Shown piece after piece: positions 1-5,629 of a stretch of 5,965 nt of DNA (position 1 is the first letter of the stretch; the number at the start of each line of letters is the position of its first letter). The notes below the pieces were generated by a model. The model was not told where the DNA came from. It did no database searches and saw only the letters and a program-made list of their open reading frames with translations. The position numbers and the translations under genes are program-made. The stretch is taken from assembly GCA_030608765.1 (NCBI GenBank), contig JAUWDN010000088.1:1-5965 (forward strand), in the 5' to 3' direction. The stretch is from Promethearchaeota archaeon. GTDB taxonomy: Archaea > Asgardarchaeota > Lokiarchaeia > Sigynarchaeales > SOKP01.

Positions 1-38
1 ATCATGGATTCTTTTGAATTTTAGCATTCGTTAAGGTG

Positions 39-45
39 TTAAATT
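39..45 (+). promoter_or_regulatory. Possible TATA-like box for the DMT transporter
   Basis: TTAAATT is centred about 28 bp before the ATG at 70, the distance expected for a leaderless archaeal transcript. A purine-rich GAAAGAG at 52-58 could instead act as a weak ribosome site. The match is poor and the region is AT-rich, so chance is a real possibility. Confidence 0.3.
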
Positions 46-69
46 GCCTTTGAAAGAGATGTGTTTAAA

Positions 70-891
70 ATGACTAATGAAAATATTATCATTGGATTAA
101 TTATTGGAATAATTGCTTATATCTGTCTTGATATAGGGAAAGGAATCCAAAAATATGCAATTGAAGGTTTTAAAGAAGAAAACTCTATTAAGAAAAAAAA
201 TTCTGGAATATGGGTCGTTGGAACTATTTTAACAAGTTTATACATGTTCATCCAATGGGCTGCTTTATTTTTTGCCCCAATTAATATCGTAGCTCCATTA
301 GAGGGTGTTGGGCTAATCATTCTTTTACTTTTTTCTTATTATATCTTAAAAGAACATATAACCCCTATTGAAATTAGCGGTGCTTTTTTCATAATTGTAG
401 GAACTGTTTTAGTAAAACTGTTTAACATAAATGTTGGAAACCTTAACATGAGTAATTTCAACCTACCTTTTTTCTTGTGTTTTTCTATAATTATTCTCGT
501 AATTGAGACGATTTTAATTTTTATATCTAAATTAAATGATTATAAATTTGTTGGAATAATTATTGCACTTACAGCAGGAACCACTAATGCATTGCAAACT
601 GTTTCAAAGCGGATTACAACTATTCACGAAATGACATTATATTTCACATTAGCTACATTTATTTTTGCGACATCAACTTTGCTTATAACTCAATACGCCT
701 TTACTAAAGCAAAAGCCAATCAAGTTGTACCTTGTTTTACTTCTACTAGCATTATTTTGGCATCCTTAATGGGTGTTTTAGCTTTAAATGGAAGTATTAG
801 CTGGATTCAAGTTATTGGAATCATTTTAATTGTAATTGGGATTATTCTAATTTCAGCATTTCAAAAAGAAAGCGAAAACTTAACTCAATAA
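70..891 (+). CDS. DMT-superfamily (EamA/NIPA-like) membrane transporter
   Basis: Integral membrane protein of 273 residues from the ATG at 70. About nine hydrophobic helices are visible, near residues 6-22, 47-67, 71-93, 101-119, 132-154, 159-177, 189-207, 219-238 and 244-263. Helix 3 opens with FAPINIVAPLEGVG and is followed by a YYILKEHITPIEISG loop and a glycine-rich helix (FFIIVGTVLV). The second half repeats this pattern (AFTKAKANQVVP, then a helix ending IGIILIVIGIILIS). This internal duplication is typical of drug/metabolite transporters, and the A-x-x-FAP..-VAPL signature recalls the NIPA magnesium-transporter branch. The substrate cannot be read from sequence. The frame also opens with an in-frame GTG at 61, but the ATG at 70 is preferred because a TATA-like TTAAATT lies about 28 bp before it. 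The gene converges on the STAS-like gene. Confidence 0.8.
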   Translation: MTNENIIIGLIIGIIAYICLDIGKGIQKYAIEGFKEENSIKKKNSGIWVVGTILTSLYMFIQWAALFFAPINIVAPLEGVGLIILLLFSYYILKEHITPIEISGAFFIIVGTVLVKLFNINVGNLNMSNFNLPFFLCFSIIILVIETILIFISKLNDYKFVGIIIALTAGTTNALQTVSKRITTIHEMTLYFTLATFIFATSTLLITQYAFTKAKANQVVPCFTSTSIILASLMGVLALNGSISWIQVIGIILIVIGIILISAFQKESENLTQ

Positions 892-898
892 AAATAAG
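892..898 (-). terminator. Possible T-rich termination region
   Basis: Just after the STAS-like stop, the minus strand reads TTATTTTT, a short T-tract of the kind that terminates archaeal transcription. It lies in the 25-bp gap between two convergent genes. No hairpin is seen. Confidence 0.25.
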
Positions 899-916
899 TC
901 ATTAGGTAATTATTCA

Positions 917-1312
917 TTAATCCTTTTTAAAAATTATTTCTCCAATACCAATCCATTCTTTAGCTTCCTCAAGGTTGGATACAATTTTTCTTTTAGGGGA
1001 TTGAGCATGATCTAAGAGATATTTAAATTCTTCGTTTAAAGCAGGATTTTTTTCAATTATGAAAGCAGATCTAAAAAGTCTTTCGTTATCACTCTTTAAA
1101 AGTTCTAAGATAATATCAATTGAATTTATGCTTAAAAGAATAGCACCGGTAATGTCGACGATTATGCTCAAATTTTCGTTGACGTCTTTAGTTAATTCCT
1201 TAAATTCTTTTATAAATCTTTCCGCTACAGGTGGAGGAAAGGTACCTGTTGCCTTTATTAAGAAACAGGTATCGCTAATTTTTTCAATTTGATACATAAT
1301 AATTTGAACCAT
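917..1312 (-). CDS. Small STAS/SpoIIAA-like domain protein
   Basis: Cytoplasmic protein of 131 residues. The order of elements fits a STAS-like alpha/beta fold. There is an N-terminal strand pair (YQIEKISDTCFLIKATGTF), a helix (30-42), a strand ending in an acidic turn (LSIIVDITGAILLS, 48-61), a helix (62-74), a strand (RSAFIIEKN, 81-89), a helix and a C-terminal EEAKEWIG helix. The VDITG...SINSID stretch (52-66) sits where anti-sigma-factor antagonists carry their phosphorylatable serine; Ser61 or Ser64 are candidates, but the classical D-S-x-G is not intact. No kinase or sigma-type partner is next to it. A second ATG at 1297 (MYQIEK) would remove only five residues and is an equally plausible start. 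Family assignment rests on pattern only. Confidence 0.55.
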   Translation of the reverse strand: MVQIIMYQIEKISDTCFLIKATGTFPPPVAERFIKEFKELTKDVNENLSIIVDITGAILLSINSIDIILELLKSDNERLFRSAFIIEKNPALNEEFKYLLDHAQSPKRKIVSNLEEAKEWIGIGEIIFKKD

Positions 1313-1325
1313 TCAGTTTTAAATT

Positions 1326-1335
1326 AATTTTAAAC
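1326..1335 (-). promoter_or_regulatory. Possible TATA box for the STAS-like gene
   Basis: On the minus strand this reads GTTTAAAATT. Its centre is about 19 bp from the ATG at 1312 and 34 bp from the ATG at 1297. The spacing suits a short-leader transcript beginning near 1305 and starting translation at 1297, which mildly favours the shorter protein. Confidence 0.35.
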
Positions 1336-1419
1336 ACTTTACTCATATTAACTTTTTTATTTTGAAGTGAGAAATATTATCGTTTAATCGAATTTGTATA
1401 ATTTCGTAGAGGACAAATG

Positions 1420-1432
1420 ATTTAAGCTTTAA
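1420..1432 (+). promoter_or_regulatory. Possible TATA region for the MFS gene
   Basis: ATTTAAGCTTTAA lies about 17-29 bp before the ATG at 1449, consistent with a leaderless or near-leaderless start. The sequence between it and the ATG has no Shine-Dalgarno-like purine run. Box identity is uncertain because the whole stretch is AT-rich. Confidence 0.3.
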
Positions 1433-1448
1433 TCTATTTAAAGATATA

Positions 1449-2696
1449 ATGGAAAGAGAAGAAAAAACATCGGAAAGCATTCCTTCATCGGAAAAAACAA
1501 ACCGGGTAAAAAAGAGAAATATATGGTCCCAGATCATTATGAATTTAATACATGGTTTTGGATTTAGTGCGTTTAATGTCGTTCTCCAACCTTACCTGTT
1601 TGACTTTACGGGAGAATCCCTTTTTTACACCGGTATTATAATTTCGATCTCAGGTATAATGCAATTTTTACCGATGCCTTTCATAGGTAAACTATCTGAT
1701 AGATACGGACTCAAGAAAATATGGCTATTTGGACCCCCGATATACGCTTTTGGACTAATGATATTAATTGTTACGAATAATATCCCAATTCTTATAATTG
1801 GATTGCTTACGTTTATGTTAGGAGCTATGGTTCATAGCTTAAATTTTCAAATATTCGTATCTGAAAATAGTGGTGAAACTAAAAAGGGAATCATGTACGG
1901 CATTGTCTTCTTCGCATATTTTGGAGGAAGTATTGGTGGAATGTTCTTTGTTATGCTTAAATTAGGGTATAGTTTCTATTTTCAAATTTTCATAATCATT
2001 CTAATAATGGAGTGGCTTATTCTAGTTTTAATTATTAGAAGTCCAGATGCTATTAGAAAACACAAAGAATTAGGTTTAATAAAAAAAGCAGAGCCAAAAC
2101 AGAAAAAAGCTACTAAATTCTTTCAAAACTCCAAAATAAGGGTAGCTACTTTTTTCTTTACGTTAGATGTCTTTGTATGGGGTATAGCTTTATCAATATA
2201 TAATGCTGGTTTGACATCTTATTATCATTTCACAACCTCAGAAATTGCATCTATAGCTGTATGGTTTTACATCTCAAATATGGTTTTTCAGATTCCCGCT
2301 GGAAGAATTGCAGATAAGATTGGGAAAAAAAAAAGTTTAATTATAAGTCAATATTTTGGAATGGTATTCTTTTCCATGAACATTTTGATTTCGGTTTTGT
2401 GGTCACAAGGGATTACAATATTCGCTTTTCCGGGATTAATTATTGGACAAATCTTTTTTGGAATAGCGGTAACTACTTTTATTCCTTCTGAGCAGATGAC
2501 CTTAACTAATTTAGATGATAGCAGAAAAGCAGAATCTTATGGAATTGTAGCATTTGTCAGAGGGATGGGTATGATGCCTACTGGAGCGATTGGAGGGTTT
2601 CTTGCAGAAAGTCTACATTATGTTGCTCCTTTTGCTGTAGGTTTAGTCGGTTTGGTTTTTGAGATATGGTTTTTAATTAAATATTTCAAAGATTAA
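1449..2696 (+). CDS. Major facilitator superfamily (MFS) transporter
   Basis: Integral membrane protein of 415 residues with a charged 25-residue N-terminal tail and roughly twelve hydrophobic helices in two halves. The halves are joined by a basic cytoplasmic loop near 198-228. The diagnostic MFS motif A appears twice. In the loop between helices 2 and 3 it is GKLSDRYGLKK (80-90), with Gly80, Asp84, Arg85 and Gly87. In the matching loop of the second half it is GRIADKIGKKK (285-295). Length and topology are normal for a 12-helix secondary transporter. The drug-efflux-like branch is likely, but no substrate-specific residues are recognised. The ATG at 1449 is the first start of the frame and is preceded by an AT-rich TATA-like stretch. 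The stop lies 2 bp from the stop of the convergent LRR gene. Confidence 0.88.
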   Translation: MEREEKTSESIPSSEKTNRVKKRNIWSQIIMNLIHGFGFSAFNVVLQPYLFDFTGESLFYTGIIISISGIMQFLPMPFIGKLSDRYGLKKIWLFGPPIYAFGLMILIVTNNIPILIIGLLTFMLGAMVHSLNFQIFVSENSGETKKGIMYGIVFFAYFGGSIGGMFFVMLKLGYSFYFQIFIIILIMEWLILVLIIRSPDAIRKHKELGLIKKAEPKQKKATKFFQNSKIRVATFFFTLDVFVWGIALSIYNAGLTSYYHFTTSEIASIAVWFYISNMVFQIPAGRIADKIGKKKSLIISQYFGMVFFSMNILISVLWSQGITIFAFPGLIIGQIFFGIAVTTFIPSEQMTLTNLDDSRKAESYGIVAFVRGMGMMPTGAIGGFLAESLHYVAPFAVGLVGLVFEIWFLIKYFKD

Positions 2697-2698
2697 GG

Positions 2699-3577
2699 TT
2701 ACTTATTAAGGCTCTTCCACTCCCTGTAAGATTGTAGCAATTTTTTTACATGTTCTCGTTCAATGTTATCTTTTGCGAATTGTTTATCCTCTCCCTCTAT
2801 TGGATTCATACCTAGAAACAGAACATAGAGTTTTTCAAGTTTTTCCAAACTTTCAAAATTTTCTAAACTAGTTAACTGATTTGAATCAAGGTATAACGTT
2901 TCTAGATTTACTAATGATTCCAAATTTTTGATCTCTGTTATTTTGTTACTATTAAGATATAAAACAGTAAGGTTAGTCAGTGCATCCAGCCCTTTGATTT
3001 CCTCTATATGGTTGTAACCAAGAAATAAGCGCTCCAGATTAGTTAAACTATCCAAATTCTTGATTTCTGTTATTTGGTTGCGATTAAGTTGTAACACTAC
3101 AAGATTAGACAGTTCATCTAAACCCTTTATTTCTTTTATTTGGTTTCCAACAAGCTCTAACCGTATAAGATTAGTTAATGAGTCTAGTTCCTTAATCTCA
3201 GAGATCTTATTATTGTTTATCTCTATCCATTGAAGATTGGTTAGAGAATCAAGCCCTTTCAGTTCAACAATCTGATTTCCATCTAGGAAAATGCGATCGA
3301 GTTTAGTCAAAGATTCAAGACCTTCAATTACTGTGAACTGATTGTTACTAAGATGTAACTGCTGAAGATTTGTTAGTTCCTCCAGACCTTTCAATTCTGT
3401 GATTTTATTGTTTGAAAGATCCAAAGATGTAACATTTTTTAACTTATTAAACCCTTTTAGCTCAGTAATATCTACTATATCCATATAATTTATAGATAAT
3501 CTAATAAGACCGAGTTCTTTTCTTACATTAAATTTTTTACCATTAACCTTTATTGATCCAAGTCCCATTTTACTCAT
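2699..3577 (-). CDS. SDS22-type leucine-rich-repeat protein
   Basis: Protein of 292 residues made almost entirely of leucine-rich repeats. Nine regular 22-residue units run in register from residue 46 to 243, each close to LTNLxxLxLxxNxIxEIKGLDS, the SDS22-like class. A degenerate unit precedes them (about 24-45, LIRLSINYMDIVDITELKGF). A tenth follows with a three-residue insert (244-266, LFLGMNPIEGED), leading into a helical C-terminal cap rich in charged residues (267-292). The N-terminus contains an IKVNGKKFNVRK segment. There is no signal peptide or membrane helix, so it is probably a cytoplasmic protein-binding scaffold. Such proteins are abundant in Asgard archaea and often accompany small GTPases; here the divergent neighbour is a degenerate GTPase. 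The binding partner is unknown. Confidence 0.9.
   Translation of the reverse strand: MSKMGLGSIKVNGKKFNVRKELGLIRLSINYMDIVDITELKGFNKLKNVTSLDLSNNKITELKGLEELTNLQQLHLSNNQFTVIEGLESLTKLDRIFLDGNQIVELKGLDSLTNLQWIEINNNKISEIKELDSLTNLIRLELVGNQIKEIKGLDELSNLVVLQLNRNQITEIKNLDSLTNLERLFLGYNHIEEIKGLDALTNLTVLYLNSNKITEIKNLESLVNLETLYLDSNQLTSLENFESLEKLEKLYVLFLGMNPIEGEDKQFAKDNIEREHVKKLLQSYREWKSLNK
2849..3442 (-). repeat. Nine tandem 66-bp coding repeats (LRR array)
   Basis: Nine in-frame 66-bp units encode the regular 22-residue LRRs with no insertions or deletions between them. DNA copies have diverged at many third positions, so the array is not a very recent expansion. Units 3-8 (2915-3310) show an alternating two-repeat pattern in protein sequence. 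Confidence 0.85.
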
Positions 3578-3620
3578 TCAAAATACTTTATTTTTACTTA
3601 TCTTTGAATTATGTCTTGAA

Positions 3621-3630
3621 ATTATAAAAA
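3621..3630 (-). promoter_or_regulatory. Probable TATA box for the LRR gene
   Basis: On the minus strand this reads TTTTTATAAT, a good archaeal TATA-like box, centred about 48 bp before the ATG at 3577. It predicts a transcript start near 3600 and a leader of about 20 nt with no Shine-Dalgarno motif. Confidence 0.45.
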
Positions 3631-3678
3631 AACTTTCTTTTTTCTTATTCTGTGGTGAAAATTTTCTCGATGCAAAGA

Positions 3679-3687
3679 TTTAAATAT
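3679..3687 (+). promoter_or_regulatory. Alternative TATA box left of the operator
   Basis: The sequence ATTTAAATA closely matches archaeal TATA boxes and is preceded by an A-rich BRE-like GCAAAG. On the plus strand it would start transcription near 3709, at the centre of the tandem operator, giving a leader of about 63 nt and making the operator a repressor site. Its core is near-palindromic, so it could also serve the LRR gene. It competes with the TATA candidate at 3744-3752. Confidence 0.35.
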
Positions 3688-3693
3688 GAAAAA

Positions 3694-3731
3694 GTCCATT
3701 GTAAATATGGACGTCCATTTTAAGAATGGAC
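3694..3731. promoter_or_regulatory. Tandem palindromic operator: two abutting 19-bp GTCCAT-N7-ATGGAC sites
   Basis: Two copies of a perfect 6-bp inverted repeat separated by 7 bp lie end to end. Site 1 (3694-3712) is GTCCAT-TGTAAAT-ATGGAC and site 2 (3713-3731) is GTCCAT-TTTAAGA-ATGGAC; the two agree at 16 of 19 positions. The junction makes a 12-bp palindrome, ATGGACGTCCAT (3707-3718). The outermost arms extend to AAGTCCATT (3692-3700) and AATGGACTT (3725-3733). The GC-richer arms stand out against the AT-rich surroundings. This is the layout of a site bound cooperatively by two dimers of a helix-turn-helix regulator. It lies between the divergent LRR and pseudoGTPase genes, ending 40 bp before the latter's ATG and just upstream of its likely TATA box. 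The cognate regulator is not identifiable in the window. Confidence 0.75.
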
Positions 3732-3743
3732 TTCCACTATATG

Positions 3744-3752
3744 AATAAATTA
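3744..3752 (+). promoter_or_regulatory. Probable TATA box for the pseudoGTPase gene
   Basis: AATAAATTA is centred about 24 bp before the ATG at 3772, the spacing for a leaderless transcript. No Shine-Dalgarno motif lies in between. The tandem operator ends 12 bp upstream, so a bound regulator would sit directly beside the BRE/TATA complex. Confidence 0.4.
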
Positions 3753-3771
3753 AAAAGATTTTGAAAAAATT

Positions 3772-4722
3772 ATGAATTCTAAAATTGAGAGCCTTAGTGA
3801 AGATAAAATTACAGATTTAATAGGTTTTTTAAAAAAAATTAATTATCCACCAGAGGAATTAATATTTGCAATTAAAAAAGAACTAATTAAGCCCACTCCT
3901 GTAACGAAAGATGTTTTTAATGACACTATAAAGCTTGAAGCTCTAATTAGATTAGGAATTCAAGAAGTTGGCTTTAATTGGTTAATATCTCAAATCTCTC
4001 TTGATATTTTTAATCTATTCGATAAATCAATCAGCCGAGGTCAGGTTAAAGCTATATTAAAACGCTTCTCGGGGAAAACACTATCAAGTACTGATCGAAG
4101 CCAAATGTATGAATTGCGTAAAAAAATTAGGAGATATGAAAATTTTCTAACTTATTTTGGGGAATGGGGAAAGGAACCTGACCAAGTATTCAAGGTGATT
4201 ATAATTGGATTGAACGACGATCAATCAGCGAAGCTTCCTTCCTTGCTTATCACACCTAAAGTTTCAGGAGAGAGAAAAACGATTGGAGTTGATTTCTATA
4301 CCAAAACAAATGAATACATTGATAAATCTCTTACAAGACTACAGATTTGGAATGTCTCAGGAGATAAAAGATTTGAATTTCTAAGAGAGTATTACTATAA
4401 AGGTGCGAGCGCTATGATAATAGTGTATGAGAAGGGAAATCAAGAATCACTTAAATTGGCTAAGAAGTATTATTCAGAATTTAAAAAAGTAACGAATTTA
4501 AAATTTAAATTAAAAAAATTGAGGAATATTTTTATCGATACGCCAATAATTCTTGTAGGATTAGGAAGTACGCCTATAATACCTTTAGAAGGTGGACCTA
4601 TTCTTGCAAATGAATTAGGAGCTAATTATTTTGATAAAAATGAGATAAGTGCAGATGAATTTGAAGATATCTTTGAAGCTGTTTCGGTCGAGTTACTCGT
4701 AAAATGCAAATACCCTCTTTAA
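3772..4722 (+). CDS. Degenerate Rab/Ras-like GTPase (pseudoGTPase) with novel helical N-terminal domain
   Basis: Protein of 316 residues. Residues 1-135 are mostly helical, charged and unrecognised. Residues 138-312 follow the Rab/Ras fold. These elements are retained: strand 1 (FKVIIIG, 140-146), the G2-like TIGVDFYTK (170-178), and the G3 region (LQIWNVSGDKRFEFLREYYYKGA, between 190 and 212). Next come AMIIVYEKGNQES (214-226), TPIILVG (257-263) and a final LGANYFD...FEDIFEAVSVELL. The catalytic motifs are lost. The P-loop region is GLNDDQSAKLPSL (146-158) instead of GxxxxGK[ST]. WDTAGQ has become WNVSGD (193-198). NKxD is replaced by GLGS (263-266), and no SAK is present. Nucleotide binding and hydrolysis are therefore unlikely. 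A lysine-rich insertion (about 238-251) precedes strand 5. The frame is intact, so this is a conserved-looking pseudoenzyme and not a decayed gene. It converges on the longin/roadblock-like gene, with 13 bp between stops. Confidence 0.85.
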   Translation: MNSKIESLSEDKITDLIGFLKKINYPPEELIFAIKKELIKPTPVTKDVFNDTIKLEALIRLGIQEVGFNWLISQISLDIFNLFDKSISRGQVKAILKRFSGKTLSSTDRSQMYELRKKIRRYENFLTYFGEWGKEPDQVFKVIIIGLNDDQSAKLPSLLITPKVSGERKTIGVDFYTKTNEYIDKSLTRLQIWNVSGDKRFEFLREYYYKGASAMIIVYEKGNQESLKLAKKYYSEFKKVTNLKFKLKKLRNIFIDTPIILVGLGSTPIIPLEGGPILANELGANYFDKNEISADEFEDIFEAVSVELLVKCKYPL

Positions 4723-4735
4723 TAATCCCTAAATT

Positions 4736-5497
4736 TTACTCTTTCTTAAAATTTTCAGGCACATTTAGATTTATTTCAAAGAGTTTATCTTGAATTTTAT
4801 TCTTTAATTCCTTAGAAAAATTATTAACTATTTCTTCAGGAACATAGTTTAGGTATTCGTTTATCTCACTCTGAATTATTAACCCTAATTGATTCATTAA
4901 TTCCTCAGTAGTTTCGTGTTTCCTTAAGAAAATATTTTTGTAGGTTTGTATATACCGGTTATTGAATTGTTTGAGCCATACTTTACCCTTTTGTTCTAGT
5001 AAAGACAGAATTTCTCTAGAACTAGTATCATTAAAATCTCTATACTCAGATTCAAATTTAACTAGCTTATGTTCGCAATATTTAATAACTTGAGCCTTCT
5101 GTTTTGAATTTAAATCAGTGCTGGAGTTAAGAAAGATGATAACCATGAATTTCTCAAACAAAAAGTAGATCTGAGCTTTAATATTAGACCCCTGGATTTC
5201 GAGGTGAGAGAGATTTTTTATATTAGCTTGCCCCGCAAAGATTTTAAAAGAGCTTAAATACATGGAAACCAAATCAATTTCTAAAAAATTTTGTTGATCA
5301 CCCGATAGATAAGATTTAATGGGACCATAATCGCTACTCTCATTCGAATCATACTCAAAGACCGTAATAGTGTTCCCATACTGATCTGCGATAATAATTC
5401 CAATAATCGGGGGTATGACATTAAAATGATGCGTCCGATAAGCGGTTTCTGTTAATTTTTTTTCAACGAAACTATCGTCTTTTCCAGCTTCGAGCAT
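4736..5497 (-). CDS. Longin/roadblock-like protein with helical C-terminal extension
   Basis: Soluble protein of 253 residues. Residues 30-155 look like a profilin-type alpha/beta domain of the longin or roadblock kind. There is a strand hairpin, PPIIGIIIADQYGNTITVFEYD (between 29 and 50), then a helix after EIDLVSMYLSSFKIFAGQ (73-90). Strands follow (LSHLEIQG, 96-103; KAQIYFLFEKFMVIIFLNS, 107-125), then a long helix (131-152). The I-x-G-hydrophobic-x-D-x-x-G-N opening is typical of Asgard proteins of this class, which in eukaryotes bind or activate small GTPases (for example Mon1, Ragulator or MglB-type partners). Residues 156-253 are predicted helical and unrecognised. The neighbouring convergent gene encodes a degenerate GTPase. 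The ATG at 5497 is supported by a TATA-like box 26 bp upstream. Longin versus roadblock cannot be settled by eye. Confidence 0.55.
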   Translation of the reverse strand: MLEAGKDDSFVEKKLTETAYRTHHFNVIPPIIGIIIADQYGNTITVFEYDSNESSDYGPIKSYLSGDQQNFLEIDLVSMYLSSFKIFAGQANIKNLSHLEIQGSNIKAQIYFLFEKFMVIIFLNSSTDLNSKQKAQVIKYCEHKLVKFESEYRDFNDTSSREILSLLEQKGKVWLKQFNNRYIQTYKNIFLRKHETTEELMNQLGLIIQSEINEYLNYVPEEIVNNFSKELKNKIQDKLFEINLNVPENFKKE

Positions 5498-5518
5498 AAA
5501 TCTAAATAAACATTTAGT

Positions 5519-5527
5519 CTATAAATT
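5519..5527 (-). promoter_or_regulatory. Probable TATA box for the longin/roadblock-like gene
   Basis: On the minus strand this reads AATTTATAG, centred 26 bp before the ATG at 5497, so the transcript is probably leaderless. No Shine-Dalgarno motif is present between box and start. Confidence 0.45.
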
Positions 5528-5629
5528 GAAGAGGGTGTGTTGATTTTTAGGAAAAAATAGAGAGATTCCGACATTTTTGATCGTGAAACATTAATTGCGC
5601 GTTATTTTATAAGGTAAATTTCAAATAAA

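Noticed and set aside
1..24. Short open frame ending in TAG at 22-24, possibly the 3' end of an upstream gene (IMDSFEF)
   Set aside because: Only seven residues are visible; a chance frame of this length is likely, so it cannot be called.
117..320. Open frame of 67 codons on the minus strand
   Set aside because: It lies wholly inside the transporter at 70-891, whose helices and DMT motifs are clear; the antisense product has no recognisable features.
1059..1292. Open frame of 77 codons on the plus strand
   Set aside because: It is antisense to the STAS-like gene, and its low-complexity Ser/Leu-rich product looks like a shadow.
1343..1537. Open frame of 64 codons on the minus strand
   Set aside because: It overlaps the 5' end and promoter of the MFS gene on the opposite strand, and its product has no recognisable motif.
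2849..3442. The LRR array as a non-coding tandem repeat or satellite
   Set aside because: Units are exactly 66 bp, all in frame, keep the LRR consensus at protein level and differ mainly as coding DNA would.
3692..3733. The palindromic region as a CRISPR remnant, transposon end or transcription terminator
   Set aside because: There are only two 19-bp units with no spacers and no associated cas or transposase gene. The copies abut and sit upstream of a start codon without a following T-tract, so a protein-binding operator fits better.
5498..5629. Search for a small RNA or small gene in this gap
   Set aside because: Only the TATA-like box of the longin-like gene was seen; no hairpin, tRNA-like arm or convincing small open frame.
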